Assembly: GCF_030316765.1 (NCBI RefSeq)
Contig: NZ_JASZYT010000001.1
Location: 558,001-622,000 of the forward strand
Origin: Variovorax saccharolyticus
Lineage (GTDB): Bacteria; Pseudomonadota; Gammaproteobacteria; Burkholderiales; Burkholderiaceae_C
DNA: 64,000 nt
Direction: 5' to 3'
The position numbers and the translations under genes are program-made. Each line of letters starts with the position of its first letter. Position 1 is the stretch's first letter. Shown here piece by piece: positions 47,492 through 55,294 of this stretch. Below the pieces are notes generated by a model. It saw nothing but the letters and a program-made list of their open reading frames with translations, was not told the DNA's origin and searched no databases.

Positions 47492-48856
47492 TCAATAAAC
47501 GTCGCGGCGGTATCTGCCGCTTGCCAAAAGCTCCCCCATGCCCGCTTCACCGACGATCTGCCGGAGCGCCGCATCGACGCCGCCTGCCATGCCCTGCAGG
47601 CTGCCGCAGACATAGATCGCCGCATCCCGCGCGATCCAGTCCCGGACCTCTTCGTGAAGCTGCAGCAGCCGGTGCTGGACATAGCGCCGTTCCGCCTGGT
47701 CGCGCGAAAAGACCATGTCCAGACGCTGCAGGACGCCCGTGCGCTGCCAGGCTTCGAGCTCGCCGCGGCACAGGTAGTCGTGGGCTTCGTTGCGCTCGCC
47801 GAAGACCAGCCAGTTGTCGTGCCGGCCCAGCGCGGCGCGGGCGCGCAGGTGGCCGCGCAGGCCGGCCAGCCCGGTGCCGTTGCCGATCAGGAGCAGCGGC
47901 CGCTGCGCGTTCTCGCCGAGGCGGAAATTGCGGTGCGGGCGCAGGCGCAGTTGCAGCGTGTCGCCGAGCCCGAGGGACGAGGTCAGCAGGCCCGAACCGG
48001 CGCCGAGGCTGCCGTCCGGATGCCGCTCCTGCCGCACCAGCAGGTGCAGCTCGCCGTCGGTCGGAATGGAGGCGATCGAATAGTCGCGCGGCCGGCCCGG
48101 ATCGCTCGCGAGGCTCAGCTGGGCGATGTCGCCGGACTCCCAGTGCGGCGCCGGGCCGGACGCGGGCGCGAAGGCCAGCAGGTAGACCGGCGCACCCGCG
48201 CTGCCGCCGTTCAGCAGGCTGCGCCGGGCCAGGCGCCACGGCGCGGCGGCGGCTTCGGCCGTGTCGGCTGCGTCGTCGGCCGGCGCGCCGCCCCACTGCG
48301 ACTGCCAGGCGGCGAGCGCGGCGGGCTCGGCGTTGTCGACTTCGATGCGTTCGAAACTGCGCGTCGCGCCGGCCGCGTGCAGCCAGTCGTCGAGCAGCCG
48401 CCCGAAGCGGCAGAAATTGGCGTACTGGCGGTCGCCCAGCGCGAGCACCGCATAGCGCAGCGAACTCAGGTCCGCCTTGGCGCCCATGATGTGCTCGGCG
48501 AACACGCTGGCGCCGTCGGGCGCATCGCCTTCGCCGTAGGTGCTGGCGATGAACAGCGCCTGCGGCGCCTGGCGCAGGAGTTCCGCGTTCGCCTCGTTGA
48601 GCGACATCACGCGCGCGGGCGTGCCGGCATCGTGCAGCCAGCGACCGGTTTGCCAGGCCAGCGCCTCCGCCTGGCCGGTCTGGCTGGCGAACAGCACCAG
48701 CGTCGCCGCGCGGGGGTCGTTGCCGGCCAGGGCCGCGCCCCGTTGCGTCAAGGCTTCGCGCCGACGGCGCTGCCGCATCCAGATGGCTGCGCACAACGCG
48801 GCATAGGCGAGCAGCGTCAGGCCCGCAGCCAGCGCCCGCAGCGCGGTCTCGTTCAT
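47492..48856 (-). CDS. Membrane-anchored flavodoxin/NADPH reductase (sulfite reductase flavoprotein-like)
   Basis: 454 residues. One N-terminal membrane helix (LAAGLTLLAYAALCAAIWM) is followed by a basic stretch (RQRRRREA), which puts the rest in the cytoplasm. The flavodoxin domain (about 50-190) has FASQTGQAEALA and STYGEGDAPDGASVF; the FAD domain has RDYSIASIP; the NADPH domain has LIGNGTGLAGLRGHL and YVCGSLQGMAGGVDAAL, ending in RYRRDVY. The C-terminal Tyr stacks on FAD in this family. It should carry electrons from NADPH through FAD and FMN to a membrane partner. It is the last gene of a five-gene operon; its ATG overlaps the apbE stop. Confidence 0.88.
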   Translation of the reverse strand: MNETALRALAAGLTLLAYAALCAAIWMRQRRRREALTQRGAALAGNDPRAATLVLFASQTGQAEALAWQTGRWLHDAGTPARVMSLNEANAELLRQAPQALFIASTYGEGDAPDGASVFAEHIMGAKADLSSLRYAVLALGDRQYANFCRFGRLLDDWLHAAGATRSFERIEVDNAEPAALAAWQSQWGGAPADDAADTAEAAAAPWRLARRSLLNGGSAGAPVYLLAFAPASGPAPHWESGDIAQLSLASDPGRPRDYSIASIPTDGELHLLVRQERHPDGSLGAGSGLLTSSLGLGDTLQLRLRPHRNFRLGENAQRPLLLIGNGTGLAGLRGHLRARAALGRHDNWLVFGERNEAHDYLCRGELEAWQRTGVLQRLDMVFSRDQAERRYVQHRLLQLHEEVRDWIARDAAIYVCGSLQGMAGGVDAALRQIVGEAGMGELLASGRYRRDVY

Positions 48857-49893
48857 GGGGCGAGGGAAGCGTCCGGCCAGCCGGCGCTCGTGACGATGCG
48901 CGGGCCCCGGTCGTCACGACAAACGAAGAGCGCGGGCACCGCGTGCCGCTCGGCGAAAGCCAGGCCGTCCTCGGGCCCGAGCACGGTCAGCACCGTGGCG
49001 AGCGCATCGGCCTGCATGCACTCGCGGTGCAGCACCGTCACCGATGCGAGCGCGTGGCGCACGGGCTCGCCGGTGCGCGGATCGAGGGTGTGCGACCAGC
49101 GTCGGCCCTGATGCTCGCGCACGTGCCATCGGTCGCCGGAGGTCGCGATCGCGAGTTCGGCGAGTGCCACATGGCTGGCCGCGCCGGCCGGCGCGGCCAC
49201 CTGCACTCGCCAGGGATCGCCGCCGGGGCGGCGGCCGGCCGCGCGCAGTTCGCCGCCGACCTCGACCAGGAAATCCGACAGTCCGAGCGCGCGCAAGGCA
49301 GCGCTGGCCTGGTCGACCGCGAAGCCCTTGGCGATGCCGGAGAGATCGAGTTCGACCGCGCCCGGCTGGACGGCCGTGCGGGTCTCGGGGTTGAGCGCCA
49401 GGCGCTGCCAGCCGACCCTTGCGCGTGCCTGGGCCAGCGCCGCGGAAGAGGGCGGCCCTGCGTTCGATGCATCCGCGTGGGCACCGAAGCCCCACAGGCC
49501 GACCAGCGGCCCGATGCTCGGGTCGATCGCTCCGCCGCTGGCGGCTGCCCATTGCAGCGCGCAGGCCAGCACCTCGGCGAAGCCGGGCTCGAGCAGGTGC
49601 CGGCTGCCGGCTTCCGAGCGGTTGAAGCGGCTGATGTCCGAGTCCGGTTCCCAGGTGCTCATCTGCGCGACCACGCGGTCGAGCGCGGCCTGGACGCCCG
49701 CGCGCACGTCATCGAGGGCGAGCATGCGCGGGTTGTCGAAGCGCAGCGACCAGCTCGTGCCCATGCTGCGGCCCGCCACGGACTGCAGCGTCGGCGGATC
49801 GGCGCGACGCGGCCGCGGCGTGTTGGCGTAGCCGCCCGCGCGCCAGGTCGCGAACGAAGGGCGAGGCGCGGACGTTTCGGGCGTGGAACTCAG
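48853..49893 (-). CDS. apbE: FAD:protein FMN transferase
   Basis: About 346 residues. ApbE covalently attaches FMN from FAD to Thr or Ser of exported proteins. Canonical motifs appear in order: MSTWEPDSDISRFNRS, LDLSGIAKGFAVDQA, VEVGGELRAAG, HTLDPRTGEPV, and DALATVLTVLG with the metal-binding Asp. No clear signal peptide or lipobox, so its side of the membrane is uncertain. The start is uncertain too: CTG at 49893 forms a CTGA overlap with the DUF4198 stop; other in-frame options are TTG 49986, GTG 49779 and ATG 49764. The core begins at MGTSWSLRF (49764). Neighbours suggest its target is the DUF2271 protein. Confidence 0.9.
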   Translation of the reverse strand: MSSTPETSAPRPSFATWRAGGYANTPRPRRADPPTLQSVAGRSMGTSWSLRFDNPRMLALDDVRAGVQAALDRVVAQMSTWEPDSDISRFNRSEAGSRHLLEPGFAEVLACALQWAAASGGAIDPSIGPLVGLWGFGAHADASNAGPPSSAALAQARARVGWQRLALNPETRTAVQPGAVELDLSGIAKGFAVDQASAALRALGLSDFLVEVGGELRAAGRRPGGDPWRVQVAAPAGAASHVALAELAIATSGDRWHVREHQGRRWSHTLDPRTGEPVRHALASVTVLHRECMQADALATVLTVLGPEDGLAFAERHAVPALFVCRDDRGPRIVTSAGWPDASLAP

Positions 49894-50693
49894 GGCATCA
49901 CTTCCAGGGTTGCGGCATAGCTCAGGCGGCGTTCCTTGGCCTTCGGCACCGAGGTCTTCTGGTCGGTCGTGCTGACGTCGAGCCAATACATGCCGGCCAC
50001 CGGCCAGGTCACGCTGAACTGGCCCTTGGCGTCGGTCTTGAGCTTGAGTTCGTCGAGTTTGTCGCGGTAGCGCGTGTTGCCCAGCGTGACCGTGACCTCG
50101 AGATCCTTGGCGGGCTGGCCGTCGAGTTGCAGCGTGAAGCTGGTCTTCTCGCCCTTCACCAGGTCGGTCGGGTTGGCCGTGACCAGTTCGAGGCCCTTGC
50201 CGGTAGCCCGCAGCGTGCTGGGCTTGCCGACGGTGATGAAGGTCTCGTTGCGGCCGGCCGACTGCGTGATCTCGACTTCCAGCGCATCGGCCGGGATCTG
50301 GGCGGCCAGGCTCTCAGCGGTGCCGCGGGCGCGCTTGGTCTGGCCCGTGGCCTTGTCCTTCCAGCGCGCGAAGATGCCGTCGTTGACCAGCGCGACGCGG
50401 TAGGTGCCGGGCTGCGTGAGGTTCAGGTCGAACACGCTGCGCAGCTTGCCCTTGAACATGTTCTCCGGCTTGATCGCGCTGCCGTCGGGTGCGGTGACGG
50501 CCAGGCTGTCCAGGTTCAGCGGGTTGTGATTGAAGAAGAACAGGTCGTTCGAGACCGCGGCATCGACCGTGACCCAGTCGGCCTTGGAGAGGACCGTGCT
50601 CGAGGGCATCAGCCACGCGTTGTGGGCCTGGACGGCGGCGGCGCCGGCGCTGAGGGCGAGACCGAGTGCGAGGGTGCGAAGAGAGAGCTTCAT
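49890..50693 (-). CDS. DUF4198 domain periplasmic protein
   Basis: 267 residues with a Sec signal peptide (MKLSLRTLALGLALSAGAAAVQA). Predicted cleavage after AQA would leave His24 as the new N-terminus (HNAWLMPSSTVL). The rest is beta-rich: an Ig-like DUF4198 body, SFTLQLDGQPAKDLEVTVTL and GQFSVTWPVAGMYWLDVS. DUF4198 proteins are linked to transition-metal handling in several loci; an N-terminal His could bind a metal ion. It is third of the five genes in the operon, 36 bp after DUF2271. Confidence 0.88.
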   Translation of the reverse strand: MKLSLRTLALGLALSAGAAAVQAHNAWLMPSSTVLSKADWVTVDAAVSNDLFFFNHNPLNLDSLAVTAPDGSAIKPENMFKGKLRSVFDLNLTQPGTYRVALVNDGIFARWKDKATGQTKRARGTAESLAAQIPADALEVEITQSAGRNETFITVGKPSTLRATGKGLELVTANPTDLVKGEKTSFTLQLDGQPAKDLEVTVTLGNTRYRDKLDELKLKTDAKGQFSVTWPVAGMYWLDVSTTDQKTSVPKAKERRLSYAATLEVMP

Positions 50694-50728
50694 GATGGAT
50701 TTCCGGTAGAGGGGAAAGGAAGAAAGGC

Positions 50729-51253
50729 TCAGGGCTTGAGTTCGAGCGAGACCTCGCCGAGCTCGCTGCTGCCCGCGACCTTCGACTGATCGGCCTTCGC
50801 CGGCGGCCACTGGAACGGGATGCTCACGATCTCGCGGCCGCCGACCTCGCGCGCCGCTTCGACGTACAGCTTGTAGGCGCCGGGGGCCAGCTTGGGCAGC
50901 GCCACCGAACCTTCGGAGAGCGCGATCTGATGCTTGCCGGCCGGCCGCGTGGCGCTGCTCACGCCGTCGACCGGCATCTCCAGCTCGCGGCCGGTGCGCC
51001 GCCACCACTGGCGCATGTCCTTCAGCCACTTGGTGCCTTCGCCTTCGGCGTTGCCGCCCTTGTTCTTGACGTCGTACCAGACTGCCAGCGTGCTGGCGAC
51101 CGACTGATCGGGCCGCTCGATCCAGGCCGCCACGTAGGGGCGGTGGTACTCGGACACGTTGAGTCGCGGCACTTCGATGTTGACCGTGAGCCCCGCGGCG
51201 AAAGCCGGTGCGCCGAACAGCGCGGCGAGTGCGAGGGAGTAGCGAACTTGCAC
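50729..51253 (-). CDS. DUF2271 domain periplasmic protein, possible flavinylated electron carrier
   Basis: 174 residues from a GTG start with AAAGAGG six bases upstream. Signal peptide VQVRYSLALAALFGAPAFAAG. The body is a DUF2271 beta-sandwich (YVAAWIERPDQSVASTLAVWYD, then KWLKDMRQWWR). Residues 96-102 are DGVSSAT, close to the D-G-x-S-G-A-T flavin acceptor of FMN-bind proteins, with Thr102 as the candidate attachment site. This gene is second in the operon, two genes before apbE. The flavinylation idea is inferred from motif and context; no FMN-bind domain is present. Confidence 0.87.
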   Translation of the reverse strand: MQVRYSLALAALFGAPAFAAGLTVNIEVPRLNVSEYHRPYVAAWIERPDQSVASTLAVWYDVKNKGGNAEGEGTKWLKDMRQWWRRTGRELEMPVDGVSSATRPAGKHQIALSEGSVALPKLAPGAYKLYVEAAREVGGREIVSIPFQWPPAKADQSKVAGSSELGEVSLELKP

Positions 51254-51272
51254 GAAAAACCTCTTTCCTGGA

Positions 51273-51917
51273 TCAGTGGATGAACAGCAGCGCGAGCAGC
51301 ACCGGAATGACCAGGCCCATGCCGACCATCGGCCAGGTGAAGGGCCGGTTGCCGGCGTGCATCTTGAGAATGAAAAGCCCGGTGATCGAGAACACCAGCG
51401 TGGCGGCCGCGAAGATGTCGATGAACCAGCTCCAGGCGGCACCGCTGTTGCGGCCCTTGTGCAGGTCATTGAAATAGGAGAGCCAGCCGCGGTCGGTACG
51501 CTCGTACTCGGCCTCGCCGTCGATCAGGCTGAGGCGCAGCCAGGCATCGCCGCCGGGGCGGGGGAGGGAGAGGTAGATCTCGTCGTCCGTCCACTCGGCT
51601 TCACGCCCGCCGGTGTCGATGTCCCACTGATTGCGGATCCACTGCTGGAGCTCGGCGGGCAGTTCGGCCTTGCCCTTCTGCGCCTTGGCGGCCGCGACCT
51701 GCTTCTGCAGCGCGGCGCGCAGCGCATCGTCGACGCTGGCGGTGCGGCTCGTCACCTTCGGCTTGGCCTCGATGCTGGCCGCGTGATTGAGCGTGAAGCC
51801 CGTGACGCCGAACAGCAGCAGTCCGATCAGGCAGAGCGCCGAACTGACCCAGTGCCATTCGTGCAGGGTCTTGAGCCAGTAGGCGCGGCGGCGGTTGTCG
51901 GTGGTGGCGGCGGTCAT
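51273..51917 (-). CDS. PepSY-associated transmembrane protein
   Basis: 214 residues. Helices at about 22-45 (VSSALCLIGLLLFGVTGFTLNHAA), 165-185 (FIDIFAAATLVFSITGLFIL) and 195-213 frame a periplasmic part with EWTDDEIYLSLPRPGGDAWLRL. Histidines at LHEWHW, LNHAA, NDLHKGR and KMHAG lie at membrane edges, as in PepSY_TM relatives of FoxB/PiuB that carry heme or electrons. It is first in the operon; the DUF2271 GTG is 20 bp downstream. A Fur-like site lies upstream. A role in ferric-siderophore reduction is inferred from context. Confidence 0.85.
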   Translation of the reverse strand: MTAATTDNRRRAYWLKTLHEWHWVSSALCLIGLLLFGVTGFTLNHAASIEAKPKVTSRTASVDDALRAALQKQVAAAKAQKGKAELPAELQQWIRNQWDIDTGGREAEWTDDEIYLSLPRPGGDAWLRLSLIDGEAEYERTDRGWLSYFNDLHKGRNSGAAWSWFIDIFAAATLVFSITGLFILKMHAGNRPFTWPMVGMGLVIPVLLALLFIH

Positions 51918-51942
51918 CGGAGCGGAGGATTCTAGCCGCTCA

Positions 51943-51961
51943 GATGAGAATGAATTCTATT
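51943..51961 (-). promoter_or_regulatory. Possible Fur box upstream of the redox operon
   Basis: GATGAGAATGAATTCTATT has the GAGAAT half and an ATTCTAT half; about 10 of 19 consensus bases match. It is 26 bp before the PepSY gene start. It is weaker than the other three Fur sites in this window. Confidence 0.4.
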
Positions 51962-52068
51962 TGCAGGGCCTCCGCCCAAACTGTCCGCGCCGCGGTGATG
52001 CCGCTCCAGCCCTTGTCGAGGCTGGAGGGATTGCTCTCATTTCGATAGCGATGAAGTTTCGTAAAGTC

Positions 52069-52094
52069 AAAAAAAAGCGGGGCAATGCCCCGCT
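52069..52094 (-). terminator. Rho-independent terminator of bfr
   Basis: 8-bp stem AGCGGGGC/GCCCCGCT around ATT with a run of eight T on the minus strand, 20 bp after the bfr stop. Confidence 0.88.
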
Positions 52095-52114
52095 GGCATG
52101 GCGACGCGACGCGC

Positions 52115-52591
52115 CTATTCGGCTTCACCCATCTGCGACTGCAGGTAGTTCTGCAGCCCGACCTTGCCGACCAGTTCGATCTGGGTCTCGAGGAAATCGA
52201 TGTGCTCCTCGGTGTCGTCCAGGATCTCCTGCAGCAGGTCGCGCGAGACATAGTCGCGCACGCTTTCGCAGTGGGCGATGCCGGCCTTGATCGTGGCTTG
52301 GGCGCCGGTCTCGGCGCGCAGGTCGCATTCGAGGATCTCGGGCACGTCCTCGCCGACCTGGAGCTTCGCGAGGTCCTGCAGGTTCGGCAGGCCGTCGAGC
52401 ATGAAGATGCGGTCCATGATCTTGTCGGCGTGCTTCATCTCGCCGATCGATTCGTCGTATTCCTTCTTGGCCAGCTTGTCGAGGCCCCAGTGCTTGAGCA
52501 TCCGGTAGTGGAGGAAGTACTGGTTGATCGCGGTCAGCTCGTTCTTGAGCTGCGCCTGCAGATGGTCGATGACTTGTGGGTCGCCCTTCAT
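52115..52591 (-). CDS. bfr: Bacterioferritin
   Basis: 158 residues, the usual length. Ferroxidase ligands: Glu18 (LKNELTAINQY), Glu51 and His54 (IGEMKHADKIM), Glu94 or nearby (DLRAETGAQ) and Glu127/His130 (DDTEEHIDF). Met52 of GEMKHA is the heme ligand that separates bacterioferritin from ferritin. It stores iron as a mineral in 24-subunit shells. Its partner bfd is 8 kb away. Divergent from ahpC with 215 bp between starts. Confidence 0.97.
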   Translation of the reverse strand: MKGDPQVIDHLQAQLKNELTAINQYFLHYRMLKHWGLDKLAKKEYDESIGEMKHADKIMDRIFMLDGLPNLQDLAKLQVGEDVPEILECDLRAETGAQATIKAGIAHCESVRDYVSRDLLQEILDDTEEHIDFLETQIELVGKVGLQNYLQSQMGEAE

Positions 52592-52725
52592 GATTTTTCC
52601 TTGTTCTTAAAAGGTCGATTGTGAGAGCCCGCCACCGGGCGGCGCAAGTAAACCCATGAGCAAGCGGTCTGCATGCGTGTGAGGTTGATAGGTGTTCGCA
52701 TTCATAGGGGTGCCCAATACATTCC

Positions 52726-52767
52726 ATAGTCGATTGCTATCAAAAGTGAGCAATTGGTAGTTATACT
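52726..52767 (+). promoter_or_regulatory. OxyR-like site and ahpC promoter
   Basis: ATAG-N7-CTAT (52726-52740) is the OxyR half-element layout ATAG-N7-CTAT; a -10 candidate TATACT lies at 52762-52767 without a good -35, as expected for an activator-dependent promoter. The second half-element expected 7 bp downstream is degenerate. The rest of the 215-bp bfr/ahpC gap shows no gene. Confidence 0.55.
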
Positions 52768-52806
52768 AATACCTCGCACTTTTCATCAACCACCCCGGAA
52801 ACCTAC

Positions 52807-53379
52807 ATGTCCCTGATCAATACCGAAATCATCCCGTTCAAGGCCACGGCTTATCACAATGGCAAGTTCGTGCCTGTCAGCAACGAGAACTTCAAGGGCA
52901 AGTGGTCCGTCGTCGTGTTCTACCCGGCCGATTTCACCTTCGTGTGCCCGACCGAACTGGGCGACCTGGCCGACCACTATGCTGAATTCCAGAAGCTCGG
53001 CGTCGAGGTGTACGGCGTTTCGACCGACACCCACTTCACCCACAAGGCCTGGCACGACACCTCGGACACCATCGGCAAGGTGCAGTACCCGCTGATCGGC
53101 GACCCGAGCCAGCAACTGGCGCGCGCCTTCCAGGTCCTGATCGAGGAAGGCGAAGACGCCGGTCTCGCCTACCGCGGCACCTTCGTGATCGACCCCGAAG
53201 GCAAGATCAAGACCATCGAAGTGCACGACAACGGCATCGGCCGTGACGCCGCCGAACTGCTGCGCCGCGTGAAGGCTGCCCAGTACGTCGCTGCGCACCC
53301 GGGCGAAGTCTGCCCCGCCAAGTGGACCGAAGGCGCGGAAACGCTCAAGCCTTCGTTCGACCTGGTCGGCAAGATCTAA
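52807..53379 (+). CDS. ahpC: Alkyl hydroperoxide reductase subunit C (typical 2-Cys peroxiredoxin)
   Basis: 190 residues. Peroxidatic Cys in [17 protein letters not shown] (about residue 47) and resolving Cys in [13 protein letters not shown] (about 166). It reduces organic and hydrogen peroxides and is recycled by AhpF. AHPF follows after a hairpin that may lower its expression. Its placement beside bfr ties iron storage to peroxide defence. Confidence 0.97.
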   Translation: MSLINTEIIPFKATAYHNGKFVPVSNENFKGKWSVVVFYPADFTFVCPTELGDLADHYAEFQKLGVEVYGVSTDTHFTHKAWHDTSDTIGKVQYPLIGDPSQQLARAFQVLIEEGEDAGLAYRGTFVIDPEGKIKTIEVHDNGIGRDAAELLRRVKAAQYVAAHPGEVCPAKWTEGAETLKPSFDLVGKI

Positions 53380-53398
53380 GTCGCTTCGTTCGCCCCAG

Positions 53399-53429
53399 AG
53401 CCCGGGCTGCGTTCGCTCCCGGGCTTTTT
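53399..53429 (+). terminator. Terminator-like hairpin between ahpC and ahpF
   Basis: Perfect 8-bp stem AGCCCGGG/CCCGGGCT with an 11-base loop, followed by TTTTT. It would stop part of the ahpC transcripts before ahpF, giving more AhpC than AhpF. Confidence 0.75.
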
Positions 53430-53462
53430 CGTTCCCATTGCATTGAAGAAGAAGGTTTAACC

Positions 53463-55040
53463 ATGCTCGACGCCGGCACCAAATCGCAACTCAAAAGCTA
53501 CCTCGATCGCATCACGCAGCCGGTCGAGATCGTCGCATCGCTCGATGACAGCAAGGCGTCGGGCGATCTGCAGGCGTTGCTGAAGGACGTGGCCGAATCG
53601 TCGCCGCTGGTGAAAGTCACCGAGAGCCGCGACGACCAGCATCGCAAGCCCTCCTTCTCGATCAACCGGCCCAGCGAAAACCACGGTCCGCGCTTCGCGG
53701 GCATCCCGATGGGCCATGAATTCACCTCGCTGGTGCTCGCGCTGCTGCAGGTCGGCGGCTACCCGCCCAAGGTCGACGAGGCCGTGCTGCAGCAGATCCG
53801 CTCGCTCGACGGCGACTTCGAGTTCGAGATCTACATCTCGCTGACCTGCCACAACTGCCCGGACGTGGTGCAGGCGCTGAACCTGATGGCGGTGCAGAAC
53901 CCGCGCATCAAGGCCACGATGATCGACGGCTCGCTGTTCCAGGACGAAGTCAAGGAGCGTCAGATCATGGCCGTGCCGACCGTCTTCCTGAACGGCACCG
54001 AGTTCGGCCAGGGCCGCATGAGCCTGGAGGAAATCCTCGCCAAGATCGACACCAGCGGCGTCGAGCGCGAGGCCCGGAAGATCGCCGCCAAGGAGCCCTT
54101 CGACGTGCTGATCGTCGGTGGCGGCCCGGCCGGCGCCGCCGCCGCGGTGTATGCCGCGCGCAAGGGCATCCGCACCGGCGTGGCCTCGGAGCGCTTCGGC
54201 GGCCAGGTGCTCGACACCATGGGTATCGAGAACTTCATCTCGATCCGCGAGACCGAAGGCCCCAAGTTCGCGCTCGCGCTCGAGGAGCATGTGCGCGACT
54301 ACGACGTCGACATCATGAACCTGCAGCGTGCCGCGGCGCTGGTCCCGGGCGAGGACTTCATCGAGATCCAGCTGCAGAGCGGCGCCACGCTGAAGAGCCG
54401 CTCGGTCGTGATCTCGACCGGCGCGCGCTGGCGCAACATCAACGTGCCGGGCGAGCACGAGTACAAGAACAAGGGCGTGGCCTATTGCCCGCACTGCGAC
54501 GGTCCGCTGTTCAAGGGCAAGCGCGTGGCGGTCATCGGCGGCGGCAACTCGGGCGTCGAGGCGGCGATCGACCTGGCCGGCATCGTCGGCCACGTGACCC
54601 TGATCGAGTACGACACGCAACTGCGTGCCGACGCCGTGCTGCAGCGCAAGCTGCACAGCCTGGCCAACGTGAAGGTGATCACCAACGCGCAGACCACCGA
54701 GATCACGGGCGACAAGCAGAAGGTCAACGGCCTGGTCTACAAGGACCGTGCGACGGGCGAGAGCCACACGGTGCCGCTCGAGGGCGTGTTCGTCCAGATC
54801 GGCCTGATTCCGAACACCGATTGGCTCAAGGGCACGGTGGAGTTGTCCAAGCACGGCGAGATCGTGGTCGACAACAAGGGCCAGACCTCGGTGCCGGGCG
54901 TGTTCGCGGCCGGCGATGCGACGACGGTGCCGTTCAAGCAGATCATCATCGCCGCCGGTGATGGCGCGAAGGCGGCGCTGAGCGCCTTCGATCACCTGAT
55001 CCGTACGTCGGCGCCGGCCGAAGAGGCCGTCGCGGCCTGA
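53463..55040 (+). CDS. ahpF: Alkyl hydroperoxide reductase subunit F
   Basis: 525 residues. N-terminal double thioredoxin-fold domain (about 1-200) with the CxxC of [11 protein letters not shown], then a pyridine nucleotide-disulfide oxidoreductase part: FAD motif [18 protein letters not shown], redox CxxC in [15 protein letters not shown] motif [17 protein letters not shown] and [11 protein letters not shown]. It passes electrons from NADH to AhpC. ATG 53463 was chosen; longer in-frame starts run into ahpC. Confidence 0.97.
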   Translation: MLDAGTKSQLKSYLDRITQPVEIVASLDDSKASGDLQALLKDVAESSPLVKVTESRDDQHRKPSFSINRPSENHGPRFAGIPMGHEFTSLVLALLQVGGYPPKVDEAVLQQIRSLDGDFEFEIYISLTCHNCPDVVQALNLMAVQNPRIKATMIDGSLFQDEVKERQIMAVPTVFLNGTEFGQGRMSLEEILAKIDTSGVEREARKIAAKEPFDVLIVGGGPAGAAAAVYAARKGIRTGVASERFGGQVLDTMGIENFISIRETEGPKFALALEEHVRDYDVDIMNLQRAAALVPGEDFIEIQLQSGATLKSRSVVISTGARWRNINVPGEHEYKNKGVAYCPHCDGPLFKGKRVAVIGGGNSGVEAAIDLAGIVGHVTLIEYDTQLRADAVLQRKLHSLANVKVITNAQTTEITGDKQKVNGLVYKDRATGESHTVPLEGVFVQIGLIPNTDWLKGTVELSKHGEIVVDNKGQTSVPGVFAAGDATTVPFKQIIIAAGDGAKAALSAFDHLIRTSAPAEEAVAA

Positions 55041-55049
55041 CCCGGCATC

Positions 55050-55080
55050 TCTTCATCGCCCTTCCGGGGCGGTGAAGAGC
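55050..55080 (+). terminator. Probable terminator of ahpF
   Basis: 13-bp stem CTCTTCATCGCCC/GGGCGGTGAAGAG with a 5-base loop nine bases after the ahpF stop. The T run that follows is poor (CATTTTCG). Confidence 0.6.
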
Positions 55081-55163
55081 GGGCGCATTTTCGTCGTCAC
55101 ATCGAGAGCTTTCCGGAGGCGGAAGCGCCTCGATCGCCCCCAAAAAAAGAGTGACATTTAATT

Positions 55164-55184
55164 ACTAATGAGAATTATTCTCAT
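55164..55184 (+). promoter_or_regulatory. Fur box upstream of the heme receptor operon
   Basis: Perfect palindrome ATGAGAAT-T-ATTCTCAT (55168-55184), with 14 of 19 bases matching the Fur consensus in the window starting at 55164. It lies about 110-130 bp before the receptor start in an AT-rich island. The region between ahpF and the receptor otherwise holds only the terminator. Confidence 0.85.
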
Positions 55185-55294
55185 ATAGTACGGGTCGGGC
55201 ACTTAGCCCGTTCACCCGCCAGCCAGATCGAGGTGCGCCGACCCGGCGCGTGGTCCAGCAAGCAGCTTCTCCAAACGCTGTCCCTGGACTCCAC

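Noticed and set aside
53457-54995. Open frame of about 510 codons on the minus strand
   Set aside because: Antisense to ahpF; no homologous features.
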